A model generated the notes under the pieces. The model made no database searches. It saw nothing but the letters and a program-made list of their open reading frames with translations, and was not told the DNA's origin. Position numbers and translations under genes: made by a program. Below, piece after piece: positions 35,651 to 44,966 of a stretch of 64,000 nucleotides of DNA (positions are counted from its first letter, which is position 1; each line of letters starts with the position of its first letter). Source of the stretch: CAYOHP01 sp964403795 [NCBI: uncultured bacterium] (lineage in GTDB: Bacteria; Muiribacteriota; UBA6191; CAZXTJ01); the NCBI GenBank assembly GCA_964403795.1, contig CAYOHP010000001.1:1-64000 (forward strand), read 5' to 3'.

Positions 35651-36535
35651 ATGACGAACCGCTTTGCATGCAGGCCGGCCTCGGCCGCTGATCTTGGTCC
35701 CTTCCACCGCGCCGCTCCGGCCCCTTCGCCGGACCTCACCCGACCCGGCCGCCGCAACGGGGGGACGCGCCCCAGCTGCCGCCCCTTGGCGCCGCTGGCC
35801 GCCGGGCTCGGCCTGCTGCTCCTCGCAGGGGCCGGCACGCCGGTCGCCGCCCACGACGTCTCGGTGCTCGACTTCCCGGAAGGCGTGTTCGCCTTCGCCG
35901 CCACCGACCAGCGCCTGCACCGGGTGCCGATCCCCGGGGGCCGGATCCTGGCGAGCGAGGCCAACGGCAAGCTGGCCCGGGTCGACGTCGAGGAGGGCGT
36001 GAACCTCGTCGCCGCCGTCCCCTACGGACTCGCCGGGCGCCAGATCCACCTCGACATGGGCAAGATCCGCCAGGTGCAGCTCGGCGCCGCCATCTCGCTC
36101 GTCACCGCCGAGACCGGGACTGCCCTCTACCACCCCGGGGTGGACCGGCTGGTGGGCTTCCGGATCTCCGACGGCTATCCCCAGGGCGCCATGGTGTTCG
36201 GCTCCATCGCCGCCACCCACTGGCGGGACGGGGTGGCGGTCCACGGCTCGATCCAGGGTCGGGTCTACCAGGTGCTGCTGCCCCTCGAAGGCCTGAAGGA
36301 CCTGCACGTCGGCACCGACTCGGTCATCTCGCTGTGGGAAGGCCGCGGGACCCTGATCCACGTGCTGACCCCCCAGGGGTTCTTCACCCAGCACATCTCC
36401 GAAGGGATGCCGGGGAACCTCTCGGCACGCACCGGGATCACCCAGTGGCTCCCGATCGCCGAGGGCGCCGAGCGTCCGGGCGTCCTCTTCCCCCAGGGAG
36501 AACTGCTCACCGCCCCGGCTCCGGCCGCCTTCTGA
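35651..36535 (+). CDS. Exported hypothetical protein
   Basis: A 294-residue protein. A long basic N-terminal stretch precedes a hydrophobic signal core (about 46-66, ending PVAAHDV), so either the signal is unusually long or the true start is internal. No alternative start with a ribosome site was seen. The mature part has a regular beta-strand pattern with repeated 'G..V..V' elements (KLARVDVEEGVNLVAAV, AVHGSIQGRVYQVLLPLEG) and resembles a beta-propeller or beta-sandwich. No family was recognised. The 296-base gap upstream holds the sigma-54 candidate of the opposite-strand lipoprotein and nothing else I can name. Confidence 0.45.
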   Translation: MTNRFACRPASAADLGPFHRAAPAPSPDLTRPGRRNGGTRPSCRPLAPLAAGLGLLLLAGAGTPVAAHDVSVLDFPEGVFAFAATDQRLHRVPIPGGRILASEANGKLARVDVEEGVNLVAAVPYGLAGRQIHLDMGKIRQVQLGAAISLVTAETGTALYHPGVDRLVGFRISDGYPQGAMVFGSIAATHWRDGVAVHGSIQGRVYQVLLPLEGLKDLHVGTDSVISLWEGRGTLIHVLTPQGFFTQHISEGMPGNLSARTGITQWLPIAEGAERPGVLFPQGELLTAPAPAAF

Positions 36536-36654
36536 TCCGGGTCCCTCGCGACCCTGGCCGAGGACGCGCCTGGCCGCCTTCCCCCGACGGGAGCATCCAC
36601 CCAGGTCCGCCGAAGTCCCCGGAAGTGCCTGACCGTCCCTTCCCGCCAGGCTGG

Positions 36655-36660
36655 TACGGT
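36655..36660 (+). promoter_or_regulatory. Candidate -10 (TACGGT), seven bases before GTG 36668
   Basis: TACGGT followed by seven bases and the GTG start, without Shine-Dalgarno; a TGAC element lies about 20 bases upstream. This fits the leaderless pattern seen elsewhere in the window. Confidence 0.3.
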
Positions 36661-36667
36661 TGATCCC

Positions 36668-38056
36668 GTGAGACTCCCCGGGCTCGCCCTCGTGCTGGCC
36701 GCGACCCTGCTCTCCCGGCAGGCGACGGCCGCGCCGCCCGCCCCGCCACGGCCCCCCGAGGAACGAAGAGGAACTTCCCGGGACACCGAGGGACGTCCCG
36801 GGACCAGCCACGACGAGGCCGACCGGGCCTTTGCCCGCGCCTCCGCCGCGGCCCGGGCCCGCCGCTTCGACGAGGCCCGCCGAGAGTTCGAGACCGCCGA
36901 CCGCCTCCGCCCCGACCATGCCGAGACCCAGGTGGCGCTCGGCAAGCTCGACTGGCTGGACCGCCGTCCCGAAGCCGCTCTCGAGCGCTGGGTGCGGGCC
37001 CTGGAGGTCGACCCTCGAGGCGAGGCCCGCGGCCTGCTCGACCGTCACGCCCCGGGCCTGGTCCGGCGGAAGCCCATGGTCGCGGACGTCGACGAACTCC
37101 GGCGGACCCTGGCGTACCTGAGGGACTTCCGCCGCCAGGAGGAACTCCGGCGGGCGCTGGCGGACTTCAACACCCGCAAGGGGACCTCGATCCTCCTCGA
37201 CGGGACGAACACGGACGCCCTGGTCGCCGACCTCGCGCTCCATGGGTATCTCGAGCGACCGGGGGGACCCCCGACCGGCAAGGGCACCTACCGCTCCGAC
37301 GGCCCCGAAGGCATGCGCTCGACCGTCTACGGCAGCCGGGACGTCCCCCGGGATCCGCCCTGGTCCCTGGCCGTGCCGGAGGGTTTCGACGCCGCCCCCC
37401 GGGCCGTGCTCGGCCTGCTCCAGGAAGGCGACCCCGGAGCCCTCGAGTTCGGCCTCGCCCTGCTCCCGGGAGAGGTCCTCGACCGGTCCTGGGATCTGGT
37501 CGCCGAAGCCGCCGCCCGGACCTCCGACCCCTGGGCCCGGGACGCGGTGCTGGCCCGGCTCCGCGAACGGGTCGTGGAACAGGGCGACACCCTGCCGACC
37601 CCGGTCCAGACCCTGGTCCACGACTGGGCCAGCGAACGGCCCGACAACCCGCTCGAACCGCTCCAGCGCTGGCTGGCCCGGGGGATCCTCCACCACGCGG
37701 GCGACCGGCGCCTGGGCCCGCTCCGGCTGGGCGAGCTCGACGGGCTGTTCAAGGCCGCCGGCGACGGCAAGGTGCCGCTGGCGGCGGTCGATTCGGCGCT
37801 CGCCGCCATGGGCCACGACGCCGGCCACTACCTGGTCCAGGTGCTGACGGCCAGCGACGGCCGCAGGCTGGACGCGGCCCTGGAGATGGTGCCCCGCTAC
37901 CCCTCGCGGCCGGTGCTCCTCGCCACCGTGGACCGGCTCGCCGACCCCGCCTGGAGCCACTTCCGGGAAGCCGCCCTGGAAGCCCTGCGCCGGGTCGCCG
38001 GCCGCGACCTCGGGACCGACCCCGATGCCTGGCGGGCCTTCGCCGAGGGATACTAG
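36668..38056 (+). CDS. Exported TPR protein
   Basis: A 462-residue protein with a signal peptide (LPGLALVLAATLLSRQATA). Residues about 48-115 contain two tetratricopeptide motifs (AAARARRFDEARREFETADRL, ALERWVRALEVDPRG). The rest is alpha-helical, and the final third carries HEAT-like helix pairs (FREAALEALRRVAGRDLG). Probably a periplasmic scaffold or adaptor; no enzymatic motif. It sits 23 bases before mutS and could be co-transcribed with it, but a functional link to mismatch repair is unlikely given its export. Confidence 0.55.
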   Translation: MRLPGLALVLAATLLSRQATAAPPAPPRPPEERRGTSRDTEGRPGTSHDEADRAFARASAAARARRFDEARREFETADRLRPDHAETQVALGKLDWLDRRPEAALERWVRALEVDPRGEARGLLDRHAPGLVRRKPMVADVDELRRTLAYLRDFRRQEELRRALADFNTRKGTSILLDGTNTDALVADLALHGYLERPGGPPTGKGTYRSDGPEGMRSTVYGSRDVPRDPPWSLAVPEGFDAAPRAVLGLLQEGDPGALEFGLALLPGEVLDRSWDLVAEAAARTSDPWARDAVLARLRERVVEQGDTLPTPVQTLVHDWASERPDNPLEPLQRWLARGILHHAGDRRLGPLRLGELDGLFKAAGDGKVPLAAVDSALAAMGHDAGHYLVQVLTASDGRRLDAALEMVPRYPSRPVLLATVDRLADPAWSHFREAALEALRRVAGRDLGTDPDAWRAFAEGY

Positions 38057-38079
38057 GGTTCCCCCGGAGGTCCTTCCCC

Positions 38080-40692
38080 ATGGCCGTCGCCAAGGAAACG
38101 CCCTTGATGACCCAGTACCAGGCGATCAAGAGCCGCCACCGCGACGCCATCCTCTTCTTCCGCATGGGCGACTTCTTCGAGATGTTCCACGACGACGCCA
38201 AGCTCGCCGCCGAGGAGCTGAACATCGTGCTCACCGCCCGGGACAAGGATTCGGCGAACCCGACCCCGATGGCCGGCGTCCCCCACCATTCCTACCGGAG
38301 CTACGCCGCCAAGCTGCTGAAGAAGGGCTACAAGGTCGCCATTTGCGAGCAGACCAGCGACCCCAAGGAGTCGAAGGGCATCGTCGACCGCGAGGTCGTA
38401 AGGGTGCTCACCCCCGGCACCCTGCTCGAGGAGGACCTGCTCGACCAGGGCCGCCACAACTTCCTCTCGTGCCTGGCCCGCGACAAGGAATCCTGGGCCC
38501 TGGTGCACGTCGACGTCTCGACCGGCGAGGCCCTGGCGAGCCAGGCCTTCGGGGGCGAGGCCCTGCCCCGGCTCTGCGAGGAGTTGATCCGCTGCCGCCC
38601 GGCCGAGGTGCTGCTCCCCCGGGACCTCGAGGCCCAGCCCGAGATCCTCGCCCTGCTCGCCGCCCTGCACCTCCCCGAGGGCGCGGTCAACTGGGTGGAA
38701 CGCACCTCCCGGCCCTCGGCCACCGCCCTCGCCGGCTTCTTCGGGGGCAAGCCCGCCCCGGCCATCGGCCTCGATCCCTCGCTGGAAAAGGCGCTCGGGA
38801 TCCTCCACGCCTACCTCGCCCGCACCCACGGCGACTTCTTCGCCCACTTCGCGGGCCTGCGCATCCAGGATGTCGCCAGCCGGATGCAGCTCGACTCGGC
38901 CACGGTCCGGAATCTCGAACTCACCGAGACCCAGATCGACCGGGCCTTCGAGGGCTCGCTGCTCTGGGTCCTCGACCGGGCCGCCACCAGCATGGGCAGC
39001 CGGCTGGTCCGCAGCTGGCTCCTGAACCCGCTCTGCGAACGGGCCGCGCTCGAGGCCCGCTACGACGCGGTGGGCGCCCTGGTCCGCTCGCTCGACGCCC
39101 GTCGCGAGCTCCGCACCTGCCTGAAGGGCGTCTACGACATCCCGCGTTGCCTGGGAAGGCTGGCCTCGCGCGCCCCGAGCCCCCGGGACGTGGCCCTGCT
39201 CCGGGCCTCGCTCCTGGCCTTCCCGGCGCTGCACCGGGTGGCGGCGGCCTCGGGCCTCGAGACGCAAGCCGGGGCCCTGCTCGGGTTCGACGACCTGACC
39301 GACCTCTTGGCGGCGGGGATCTCCGACTCGCCCCCGCTCTCGCTCGCCGAGGGCGGGGTGATCCGGGACGGCTACGACGCCGAACTCGACCGGCTGCGCG
39401 GCCTGGCCCGCAATGCCATGGGCTGGCTCGAGGAATTCGAGGTCCGGGAGCGGGAGCGCACCGGGATCAAGAGCCTGAAGGTCCGATCCAACAAGGTGTT
39501 CGGGTACTACATCGAGATCACCAAGGCGAACCTCTCCCAGGTGCCGCCCGACTACCACCGCAAGCAGACCCTGGTGAACGGCGAGCGCTTCGTGACCCCG
39601 GAGCTGAAGTCCAAGGAAGGCGAGATCCTGGGGGCGGAGGAGAGGGCCCGGGCCCTGGAGGCCGAACTCTTCGCCTACCTCCGGGAGCGGATCGCGGCCC
39701 GCTTCCGGGACCTGCAAGCCGCGGGCGCGGCAGCCGCCGAGCTCGATGCCCTCTCGACACTCGCCGAGGTGGCCGAGGAGCGCGGCTACGTGCGGCCGGT
39801 CCTGGTCGAGGAGCCGGTGCTCCGGATCGAGGACGGGCGCCACCCGGTGGTCGAGGCCTCGGGCCCGGGGGGAGCCTTCGTCCCCAACTCGGTGGCCCTG
39901 GAGCCGGGCTCGGGCACCAGCCTGGTGCTCCTCACCGGCCCCAACATGTCGGGCAAGTCCACCTACCTCCGCCAGGCCGCCCTGATCCAGCTGATGGCCC
40001 AGATGGGGAGCTACGTGCCCGCGGCCCGGGCCGAGCTCGGCCTGGTCGACCGGCTCTTCACCCGGGTGGGGGCCTCCGACGACCTCTCCCGGGGGGAGTC
40101 GACCTTCATGGTCGAGATGCGGGAGGCGGCCTTCATCCTGAACCACGTCACGCCCCGGTCGCTGGTGATCCTGGACGAGATCGGCCGGGGCACCGCCACC
40201 TACGACGGCCTCTCGATCGCCTGGGCCATCGTGGAGTTCCTGTCCGGGGAGGCCGGCCGGGGCGCCAAGGTCCTCTTCGCCACCCACTACCACGAGCTGA
40301 CGGCCCTCGAATCGACCCACCCGGGTATCACCAACTTCTCGGTCCAGGTCGAAGAAGAAGGAGAGGACATCCTCTTCCTCCATCGCGTCCAGCGGGGACC
40401 CGCCGACAAGTCGTACGGGATCCACGTGGCCAGGCTGGCGGGCTTCCCCGAAGCGGTGGTCCGGAGGGCGCGGGTCCTGCTCGAGGACCTCGAGCGGGGT
40501 TCGCCCCAAAGGGCCGCGGCCCGGGAACCCCCAGCCCGGAGCGAGAAGAAGAAGGAGGAGGTCACGCAGCTCACCCTCTTCCGGGTCGGCGAGGACCCGG
40601 TGGTGGAAGAACTGAGGAAACTGGACCCGATGAACCTGACCCCGCTCCAGGCGATGAACGAGCTGGTCCGTCTGAAGGGCCTGCTGCCTTGA
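38080..40692 (+). CDS. mutS: DNA mismatch repair protein MutS
   Basis: An 870-residue MutS1 protein that recognises mismatches and recruits MutL. The N-terminal mismatch domain has FFRMGDFFEMFHDDA, including the Phe-x-Glu mismatch wedge. The ATPase domain contains Walker A GPNMSGKS (620-627), DDLSRGESTFMVEM, Walker B VILDEIGRG and THYHELTAL. The length fits the family (about 850-880). The C-terminal NLTPLQAMNELVRLKGLL is the conserved tetramerisation tail. Its stop overlaps the following gene start (TTGA). mutL is not in the window. Confidence 0.97.
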   Translation: MAVAKETPLMTQYQAIKSRHRDAILFFRMGDFFEMFHDDAKLAAEELNIVLTARDKDSANPTPMAGVPHHSYRSYAAKLLKKGYKVAICEQTSDPKESKGIVDREVVRVLTPGTLLEEDLLDQGRHNFLSCLARDKESWALVHVDVSTGEALASQAFGGEALPRLCEELIRCRPAEVLLPRDLEAQPEILALLAALHLPEGAVNWVERTSRPSATALAGFFGGKPAPAIGLDPSLEKALGILHAYLARTHGDFFAHFAGLRIQDVASRMQLDSATVRNLELTETQIDRAFEGSLLWVLDRAATSMGSRLVRSWLLNPLCERAALEARYDAVGALVRSLDARRELRTCLKGVYDIPRCLGRLASRAPSPRDVALLRASLLAFPALHRVAAASGLETQAGALLGFDDLTDLLAAGISDSPPLSLAEGGVIRDGYDAELDRLRGLARNAMGWLEEFEVRERERTGIKSLKVRSNKVFGYYIEITKANLSQVPPDYHRKQTLVNGERFVTPELKSKEGEILGAEERARALEAELFAYLRERIAARFRDLQAAGAAAAELDALSTLAEVAEERGYVRPVLVEEPVLRIEDGRHPVVEASGPGGAFVPNSVALEPGSGTSLVLLTGPNMSGKSTYLRQAALIQLMAQMGSYVPAARAELGLVDRLFTRVGASDDLSRGESTFMVEMREAAFILNHVTPRSLVILDEIGRGTATYDGLSIAWAIVEFLSGEAGRGAKVLFATHYHELTALESTHPGITNFSVQVEEEGEDILFLHRVQRGPADKSYGIHVARLAGFPEAVVRRARVLLEDLERGSPQRAAAREPPARSEKKKEEVTQLTLFRVGEDPVVEELRKLDPMNLTPLQAMNELVRLKGLLP

Positions 40693-41573
40693 CCGCGGCC
40701 CGCGCCTGGTGGGAGCCGACCCGCGAAGGGTCTCCGGGCGCCTGGACCGAGATCGCCACCCACACGGTGCTCGGGTCCTACCTGCGCGAGACCTCGCAGC
40801 CGATCTACAGCCTGCTCTTCCTGATCCCCCTGCTGGGCGCCTACGAGCTGCTGGCGGTCTTCGTGAACTTCGACCGCACCCTGCAGATCCGCAACGCCGC
40901 CGACATCATGGTCAAGAACGTGCTCCTGTCGCTGGGGATCCGCAGCATGCTCGGGTTCGTGCTGGCGGTGGTGCTGGTGGCCATCGTCTGCGCCCTGGTG
41001 GCGCTGCGCGACTCCCGGGGACCGATCCGCCCCCGCTACTTCGCGGGGATGTTCCTGGAGAGCTGCGTCTACGCCACCCTGCTCGGCACCATCGCCGGGC
41101 GCTTCACCGACATCGTGCTGGGCGCCCGGGGTGCGGCCCCCCTGGTGGCTGGCGCCGCGGGGACCCTGGCCCGCCCCGTCCTCTCGGCCGGGGGGGGCGA
41201 CGGCCCGCTCTGGACCGGGTCGCTGGACGTGAGCCAGTTGATGATCGCCCTGGGGGCCGGGGTCTACGAGGAGATCGTGTTCCGGGTCCTCTTGATCAGC
41301 GTGCTCCTCTACCTCTTCGAGCTGCTGTCCGGGTTCCGTCCGCTGGCCTGGCTGGTCAGCCGCCGGGGCGCCCTGCTCGCCGCCGGGATCGCGGCCCTGC
41401 TCTTCTCCGGCTTCCACTACCTGGGGGAACACGGCGATCTGTTCCTGTGGACCACCTTCGTCTACCGCTTCGCGGCCGGACTGGTGCTGGCGGTGATCTA
41501 CGTCTTCCGGGGGGTGGGGGTGGCCGCCTGGACCCACGCCCTCTACGACGTCTCGCTGCTGCTGCCGGGCTGA
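40689..41573 (+). CDS. CPBP-family intramembrane metalloprotease-like protein
   Basis: A 294-residue membrane protein with about seven helices. The CPBP/CAAX-protease motifs are present: EEIVFR (194-199) and, on a later helix, FSGFHYLGEHGD (239-250), supplying the glutamates and histidines of the active site. A third motif is less clear. Bacterial members are intramembrane proteases or bacteriocin-immunity proteins; the substrate is unknown. The start is taken as TTG 40689, which overlaps the mutS stop; the frame is open upstream but only as a shadow of mutS. Co-transcription with mutS is likely. Confidence 0.75.
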   Translation: MTAARAWWEPTREGSPGAWTEIATHTVLGSYLRETSQPIYSLLFLIPLLGAYELLAVFVNFDRTLQIRNAADIMVKNVLLSLGIRSMLGFVLAVVLVAIVCALVALRDSRGPIRPRYFAGMFLESCVYATLLGTIAGRFTDIVLGARGAAPLVAGAAGTLARPVLSAGGGDGPLWTGSLDVSQLMIALGAGVYEEIVFRVLLISVLLYLFELLSGFRPLAWLVSRRGALLAAGIAALLFSGFHYLGEHGDLFLWTTFVYRFAAGLVLAVIYVFRGVGVAAWTHALYDVSLLLPG

Positions 41574-41604
41574 CGTCCCCGGTCCCAGGGGCCGACGACC
41601 GTCG

Positions 41605-42246
41605 CTATCGCCCCATCGGGGGCTTCGGCTCCGGGCCCCGGCAGCGCAGCCCGTCCCGGATCGCCTCGAACGTCCGCCAGACCGGATCCGACGGGGGCCG
41701 GGGCGAGACCTCGAACCACCAGACCTGGCGCAGGTCCTCGGGGCAGCGCCAGACCATGGCCCGGAGGTGGAGCCGGAGCGCCTCGCCGGTGACGAAGGCA
41801 TCCCCGGTCCGCGCCACCCCCGAGAAGCGGACCTCCTCGCCGCGTCCGGGCGGGGCCGGCACCAGGGTGACCCGGTGGTCGGTGACCCTCCCGGCGAAAC
41901 CCTTGGCCGGTGCCACCGCCTCCCAGAGTCCCCGGTAGTAGGCCTCCAGGTGCCGGGCGACCTCCCGGGGCTCGGTCGAGGCCGGCTCGTCCAGCCACCA
42001 GAGGAACCCGTAGGTCCAGGCGTCGGGAGCCCCGGCCTTGAACATCCCCGGTGCGAACCGCAGCTCCTCGAGGCCCCGGTACGGGAGCCCGGGGGCGAAG
42101 TCGAGGGGGAAGGGGATGGTCTCGGCACGCCACCCCTCCGGGAGCGGAAGCGTGAAGGGCAGGGCCTTGCCGGCCGCTTCCACAGTGGCCATCGAGAGGA
42201 AGGCTGCCAGCGCCGCCCCGAGGAACCGGGAGATCGTCCGAACCAT
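41605..42246 (-). CDS. Exported hypothetical protein
   Basis: A 213-residue protein. ATG 42246 is preferred to GTG 42255 because a GAAGG element lies at suitable spacing. A signal peptide (FLGAALAAFLSMATVEA) ends near residue 24. The mature chain has a short N-terminal beta segment (ALPFTLPLPEGWRAETIPFPL) and mixed alpha/beta elements, with Cys at two positions near the C-terminus. No family was recognised. It is convergent with the CPBP gene and divergent from mgtE. Confidence 0.5.
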   Translation of the reverse strand: MVRTISRFLGAALAAFLSMATVEAAGKALPFTLPLPEGWRAETIPFPLDFAPGLPYRGLEELRFAPGMFKAGAPDAWTYGFLWWLDEPASTEPREVARHLEAYYRGLWEAVAPAKGFAGRVTDHRVTLVPAPPGRGEEVRFSGVARTGDAFVTGEALRLHLRAMVWRCPEDLRQVWWFEVSPRPPSDPVWRTFEAIRDGLRCRGPEPKPPMGR

Positions 42247-42392
42247 GGGTCCCACCTTCGGATCCGGGGTTCTCCCGGATCGGATCGCGGTCGAGTGTAG
42301 ACATCCCCCTTCCCGACCCGCACCCGGTGTAACCTCATTCCCCCGCGGCGGCGGGGTCTCCGCGACCCTGCCCGGGCGAGAGGCAGTGCCCC

Positions 42393-43835
42393 ATGAGCCG
42401 ACCCCCCGAAGAACCGCTCTCCACCAGGGAGAGGCTCGCCCTCGCCCGGCTGAGCCCCCTGGTCGGACGCCCCAATCGACCCGCCCGGATCCGCAAGGAG
42501 CGGACCGAGATCCGGGAGCTCCTCGACAAGAAGGCCAAGGGCATCCTCCGGGAGCGGATCGCGGCCATGCACCCGGCGGACCTGGCCGAGTACCTCCGGG
42601 ATCTCTCCGCCTCCGAGGTCCGCACCCTCCTGGGGATGGCCGACGACGCCAAGGTGGCCGGGGTCCTGAAGTGCGCCGACGAGGAGGGGTTCCAGCTCCA
42701 CCTCGCCCGGGCCGTGGGCAAGGAACGCCTGACCGAGATCCTCGAGGCGATGCCCTCGGACGAGGTGGTCGACCTGCTGGCCCGGTTCGACCCCGAGGAA
42801 CTCGACCGGGTGCTCGACGAGATGGATGCCGAGGACGCCGCCGAGGTGAAGCAGCTCCTGGGCTTCGCCGAGGAAACCGCCGGCGGCCTGATGGCGGTCG
42901 AGCTCATCTCCTTCCGCCCCGGGATGACCGGCAGCGAGGTCGTCGAGCGGATCCGTCGCTACAAGGACCAGCTCGAGACGGTGAACTATCTCTACATCAC
43001 CGCCGAGGAGGGCCCGCTGGTGGGGGTCCTCAGCCTCCGGGAGCTCCTGCTGGCGCCGCCGGACCGCCCCATCGGCGAGTACATGGAACGCGACGTGATC
43101 CGGGTCCACGTGGCCGACGACCAGGAGACGGTCGCCAGTCTGGTCTCCAAGTACGACCTGCTGGCGGTGCCGGTGGTGGACGACACGGGGTGCCTGAAGG
43201 GGATCGTCACCGTCGACGACATCCTGGACGTGCTCGAGGACGAGGCCACCGAGGACATGTTCGGGATGGCGGGCCTGTCCCGCGACGAAGCCGAGGAGGA
43301 GTCGGCCCTGAAGAGCGCGATCCGCCGGCTCCCCTGGCTCCTCTTCACCCTGGTCGGCGGGTTCTTCTCGGGGTTCGTGCTCTCCTGGTTCCAGGGGGCG
43401 CTCCACAAGGCCGTGGCACTCGCTGTCTTCATCCCCTCGATCATGGGCCTGGGCGGGAACATCGCGGTCCAGTCCTCGACCCTGGTGGTGCGCGGCTTCG
43501 CCACCGGGGACCTGGACGAGGAGCGGGTGCTGCCGCTGCTCTTCAAGGAGATCCGGGTGGGGATCCTGCTCGGGGTCCTGCTCGGGAGCGCGGCCGGGGC
43601 GCTCGGCTACCTGTGGCTCGGCAACCCCTACCTCGGCCTGGTGGTGACGATCTCCATGCTCGGCCAGTTCACGGTGGCAGCCACCAACGGGACGTTCGTG
43701 CCTTGGGTACTCAGGCGGGGAGGTGCGGATCCCGCCCTCGCCTCCGGTCCGTTCGTCACGATGGTCTCCGACTGGACCGGGCTGATGATCTACTTCGGGC
43801 TGGCGAGCCTGTGCCTGGAGTGGCTGGCGGTGTGA
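42393..43835 (+). CDS. mgtE: Magnesium transporter MgtE
   Basis: A 480-residue channel: N-terminal superhelical domain (LREIAAMHPADLAEYLRDL-type helices), two CBS domains that sense Mg2+ (residues about 150-285, VVERIRRYKD..LLAVPVVDDTG), then a hydrophobic channel region with FIPSIMGLGGNIAVQSS, the signature preceding the pore helices, and the late AATNGTFVPWVL. Length (about 450-480) is normal. ATG 42393. It shares a GTGA overlap with recO. I found no Mg2+ riboswitch-like fold in the short upstream region. Confidence 0.93.
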   Translation: MSRPPEEPLSTRERLALARLSPLVGRPNRPARIRKERTEIRELLDKKAKGILRERIAAMHPADLAEYLRDLSASEVRTLLGMADDAKVAGVLKCADEEGFQLHLARAVGKERLTEILEAMPSDEVVDLLARFDPEELDRVLDEMDAEDAAEVKQLLGFAEETAGGLMAVELISFRPGMTGSEVVERIRRYKDQLETVNYLYITAEEGPLVGVLSLRELLLAPPDRPIGEYMERDVIRVHVADDQETVASLVSKYDLLAVPVVDDTGCLKGIVTVDDILDVLEDEATEDMFGMAGLSRDEAEEESALKSAIRRLPWLLFTLVGGFFSGFVLSWFQGALHKAVALAVFIPSIMGLGGNIAVQSSTLVVRGFATGDLDEERVLPLLFKEIRVGILLGVLLGSAAGALGYLWLGNPYLGLVVTISMLGQFTVAATNGTFVPWVLRRGGADPALASGPFVTMVSDWTGLMIYFGLASLCLEWLAV

Positions 43836-44659
43836 GCGCAGGGCGCGGCACCACCGTCCTCGGCCTGATCCTCCGCAGCGAGGACGAGGGGGAGGCCGAC
43901 CGCCGGATCCTGCTCCTGACCTCCGAGCGCGGCCTGGTCTGGGTCACCGCCAAGAACGCCCGGGTCAGCAAGCGCCGGTTCCCGGGTCGGCTGGAGCCCT
44001 TCGGAGAGGGCCGGATGGAGCTGGTCCGCTACCGGCGGACCGAGTACCTCCAGGGAGTGGAGCCGCTCTCCTCCCCGGGGCGGATCCCGGGCGACCTCGG
44101 GCGCTTCTACCTGGCCTGCTACGCCGCCGAGGTGGTGGGCGCCGCCCTGGTGGTCGAGGTACCGGCCCCCGAGACCTATTCCCTGGTCTCGGAACTCTTC
44201 CGGGACCTGGCGACGGCTCCCTCGCTCGACGACCACCTGGCCCGGGCCGTCTTCGAGGCTCACCTGCTCGGCGAGCTGGGTCTGTTGCCGACCCATCCCG
44301 GGTGCCACGACTGCGGGGCCGGGATCGGCTCGGGGGACGCCGCCCTCTGGTTCGATGCCTCCACCGGCAGCTGGATCTGCCTTCGGCACGGGGGCGGTCC
44401 CGGGCCCGGACGCGCCCGGATCGACCTCCCGGCCTGGGAGGCCATGGAGGTCCTCTGCCAGCACACCTTCCCCTTGGAGCAGGGACCCAGGGTGGCCGGA
44501 TGGCCCCCGGACCCGGAGGTGCTCCGTCCCGTCAACCGCCTGACCGCGCTCGTGGTGCTCCACCAGATCCCGGGACGGTTCCGGTCGGCGGCCCTGCTCA
44601 ACGCCCACCAGGCCCGTCGCTTCGGGGGCCGGGACCCCTCGGCTCCTGGGTTTTCCTAG
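43832..44659 (+). CDS. recO: DNA repair protein RecO
   Basis: A 275-residue RecO, the recombination mediator that works with RecR and RecF. An N-terminal OB-fold (VLGLILRSEDEGEADRRILLLT and LVWVTAKNARVSKRRF, typical for the family) is followed by a helical domain and a C-terminal zinc-binding-like segment (CHDCG and ICLRH; two Cys of the usual four are replaced or shifted). GTG 43832 overlaps the mgtE stop. Pairing of recO with mgtE is not known to be functional. A DnaA-box cluster lies 114 bases after its stop. Confidence 0.85.
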   Translation: MSAGRGTTVLGLILRSEDEGEADRRILLLTSERGLVWVTAKNARVSKRRFPGRLEPFGEGRMELVRYRRTEYLQGVEPLSSPGRIPGDLGRFYLACYAAEVVGAALVVEVPAPETYSLVSELFRDLATAPSLDDHLARAVFEAHLLGELGLLPTHPGCHDCGAGIGSGDAALWFDASTGSWICLRHGGGPGPGRARIDLPAWEAMEVLCQHTFPLEQGPRVAGWPPDPEVLRPVNRLTALVVLHQIPGRFRSAALLNAHQARRFGGRDPSAPGFS

Positions 44660-44966
44660 GCATCCGTCGCGGGAAGCCGCAAATCCTGGCTCCGGGAGCC
44701 GACTTCCGTAGGGTCATCACCGGAGTGGTCGCGGAAATCCGCTCCCCAAGCCGATCTTCAACCCCTCCTCATTCATCCACAACGCCCGGACCACCATCCA
44801 TCGCTGTCCACAAAGTTTTCCACGTTATCCACAATCCCCGCCAAAAGCCCTTGCATGTCGGGAGGACCATGTGCAGAGCGCAGAGGACGCCACCCCCCGC
44901 CGGAAACCGGCCATGGAGCAACCTTTTCGACCCGCCGCCGGTAGTCGCTCCCGGAGGGGTCTCTCC
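44660..44966. other. 307-base gene-free region with a clustered set of DnaA-box-like sites
   Basis: The longest gap near recO, noticeably richer in A/T than its surroundings. It holds four DnaA-box-like 9-mers in the same orientation: TCATCCACA (44773), CTGTCCACA (44804), TTTTCCACG (44816) and a perfect TTATCCACA (44825-44833). No gene, tRNA or transposon is seen. It is described further in the findings. Confidence 0.6.
44773..44833 (+). promoter_or_regulatory. DnaA-box cluster (one perfect, three near-consensus)
   Basis: A perfect TTATCCACA at 44825-44833, directly preceded by TTTTCCACG (44816-44824), with CTGTCCACA (44804-44812) and TCATCCACA (44773-44781). All are on the plus strand within 61 bases. 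It could be an origin core, a DnaA-titration site or a DnaA-regulated promoter for the downstream gene. No AT-rich unwinding element was identified. Confidence 0.6.
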
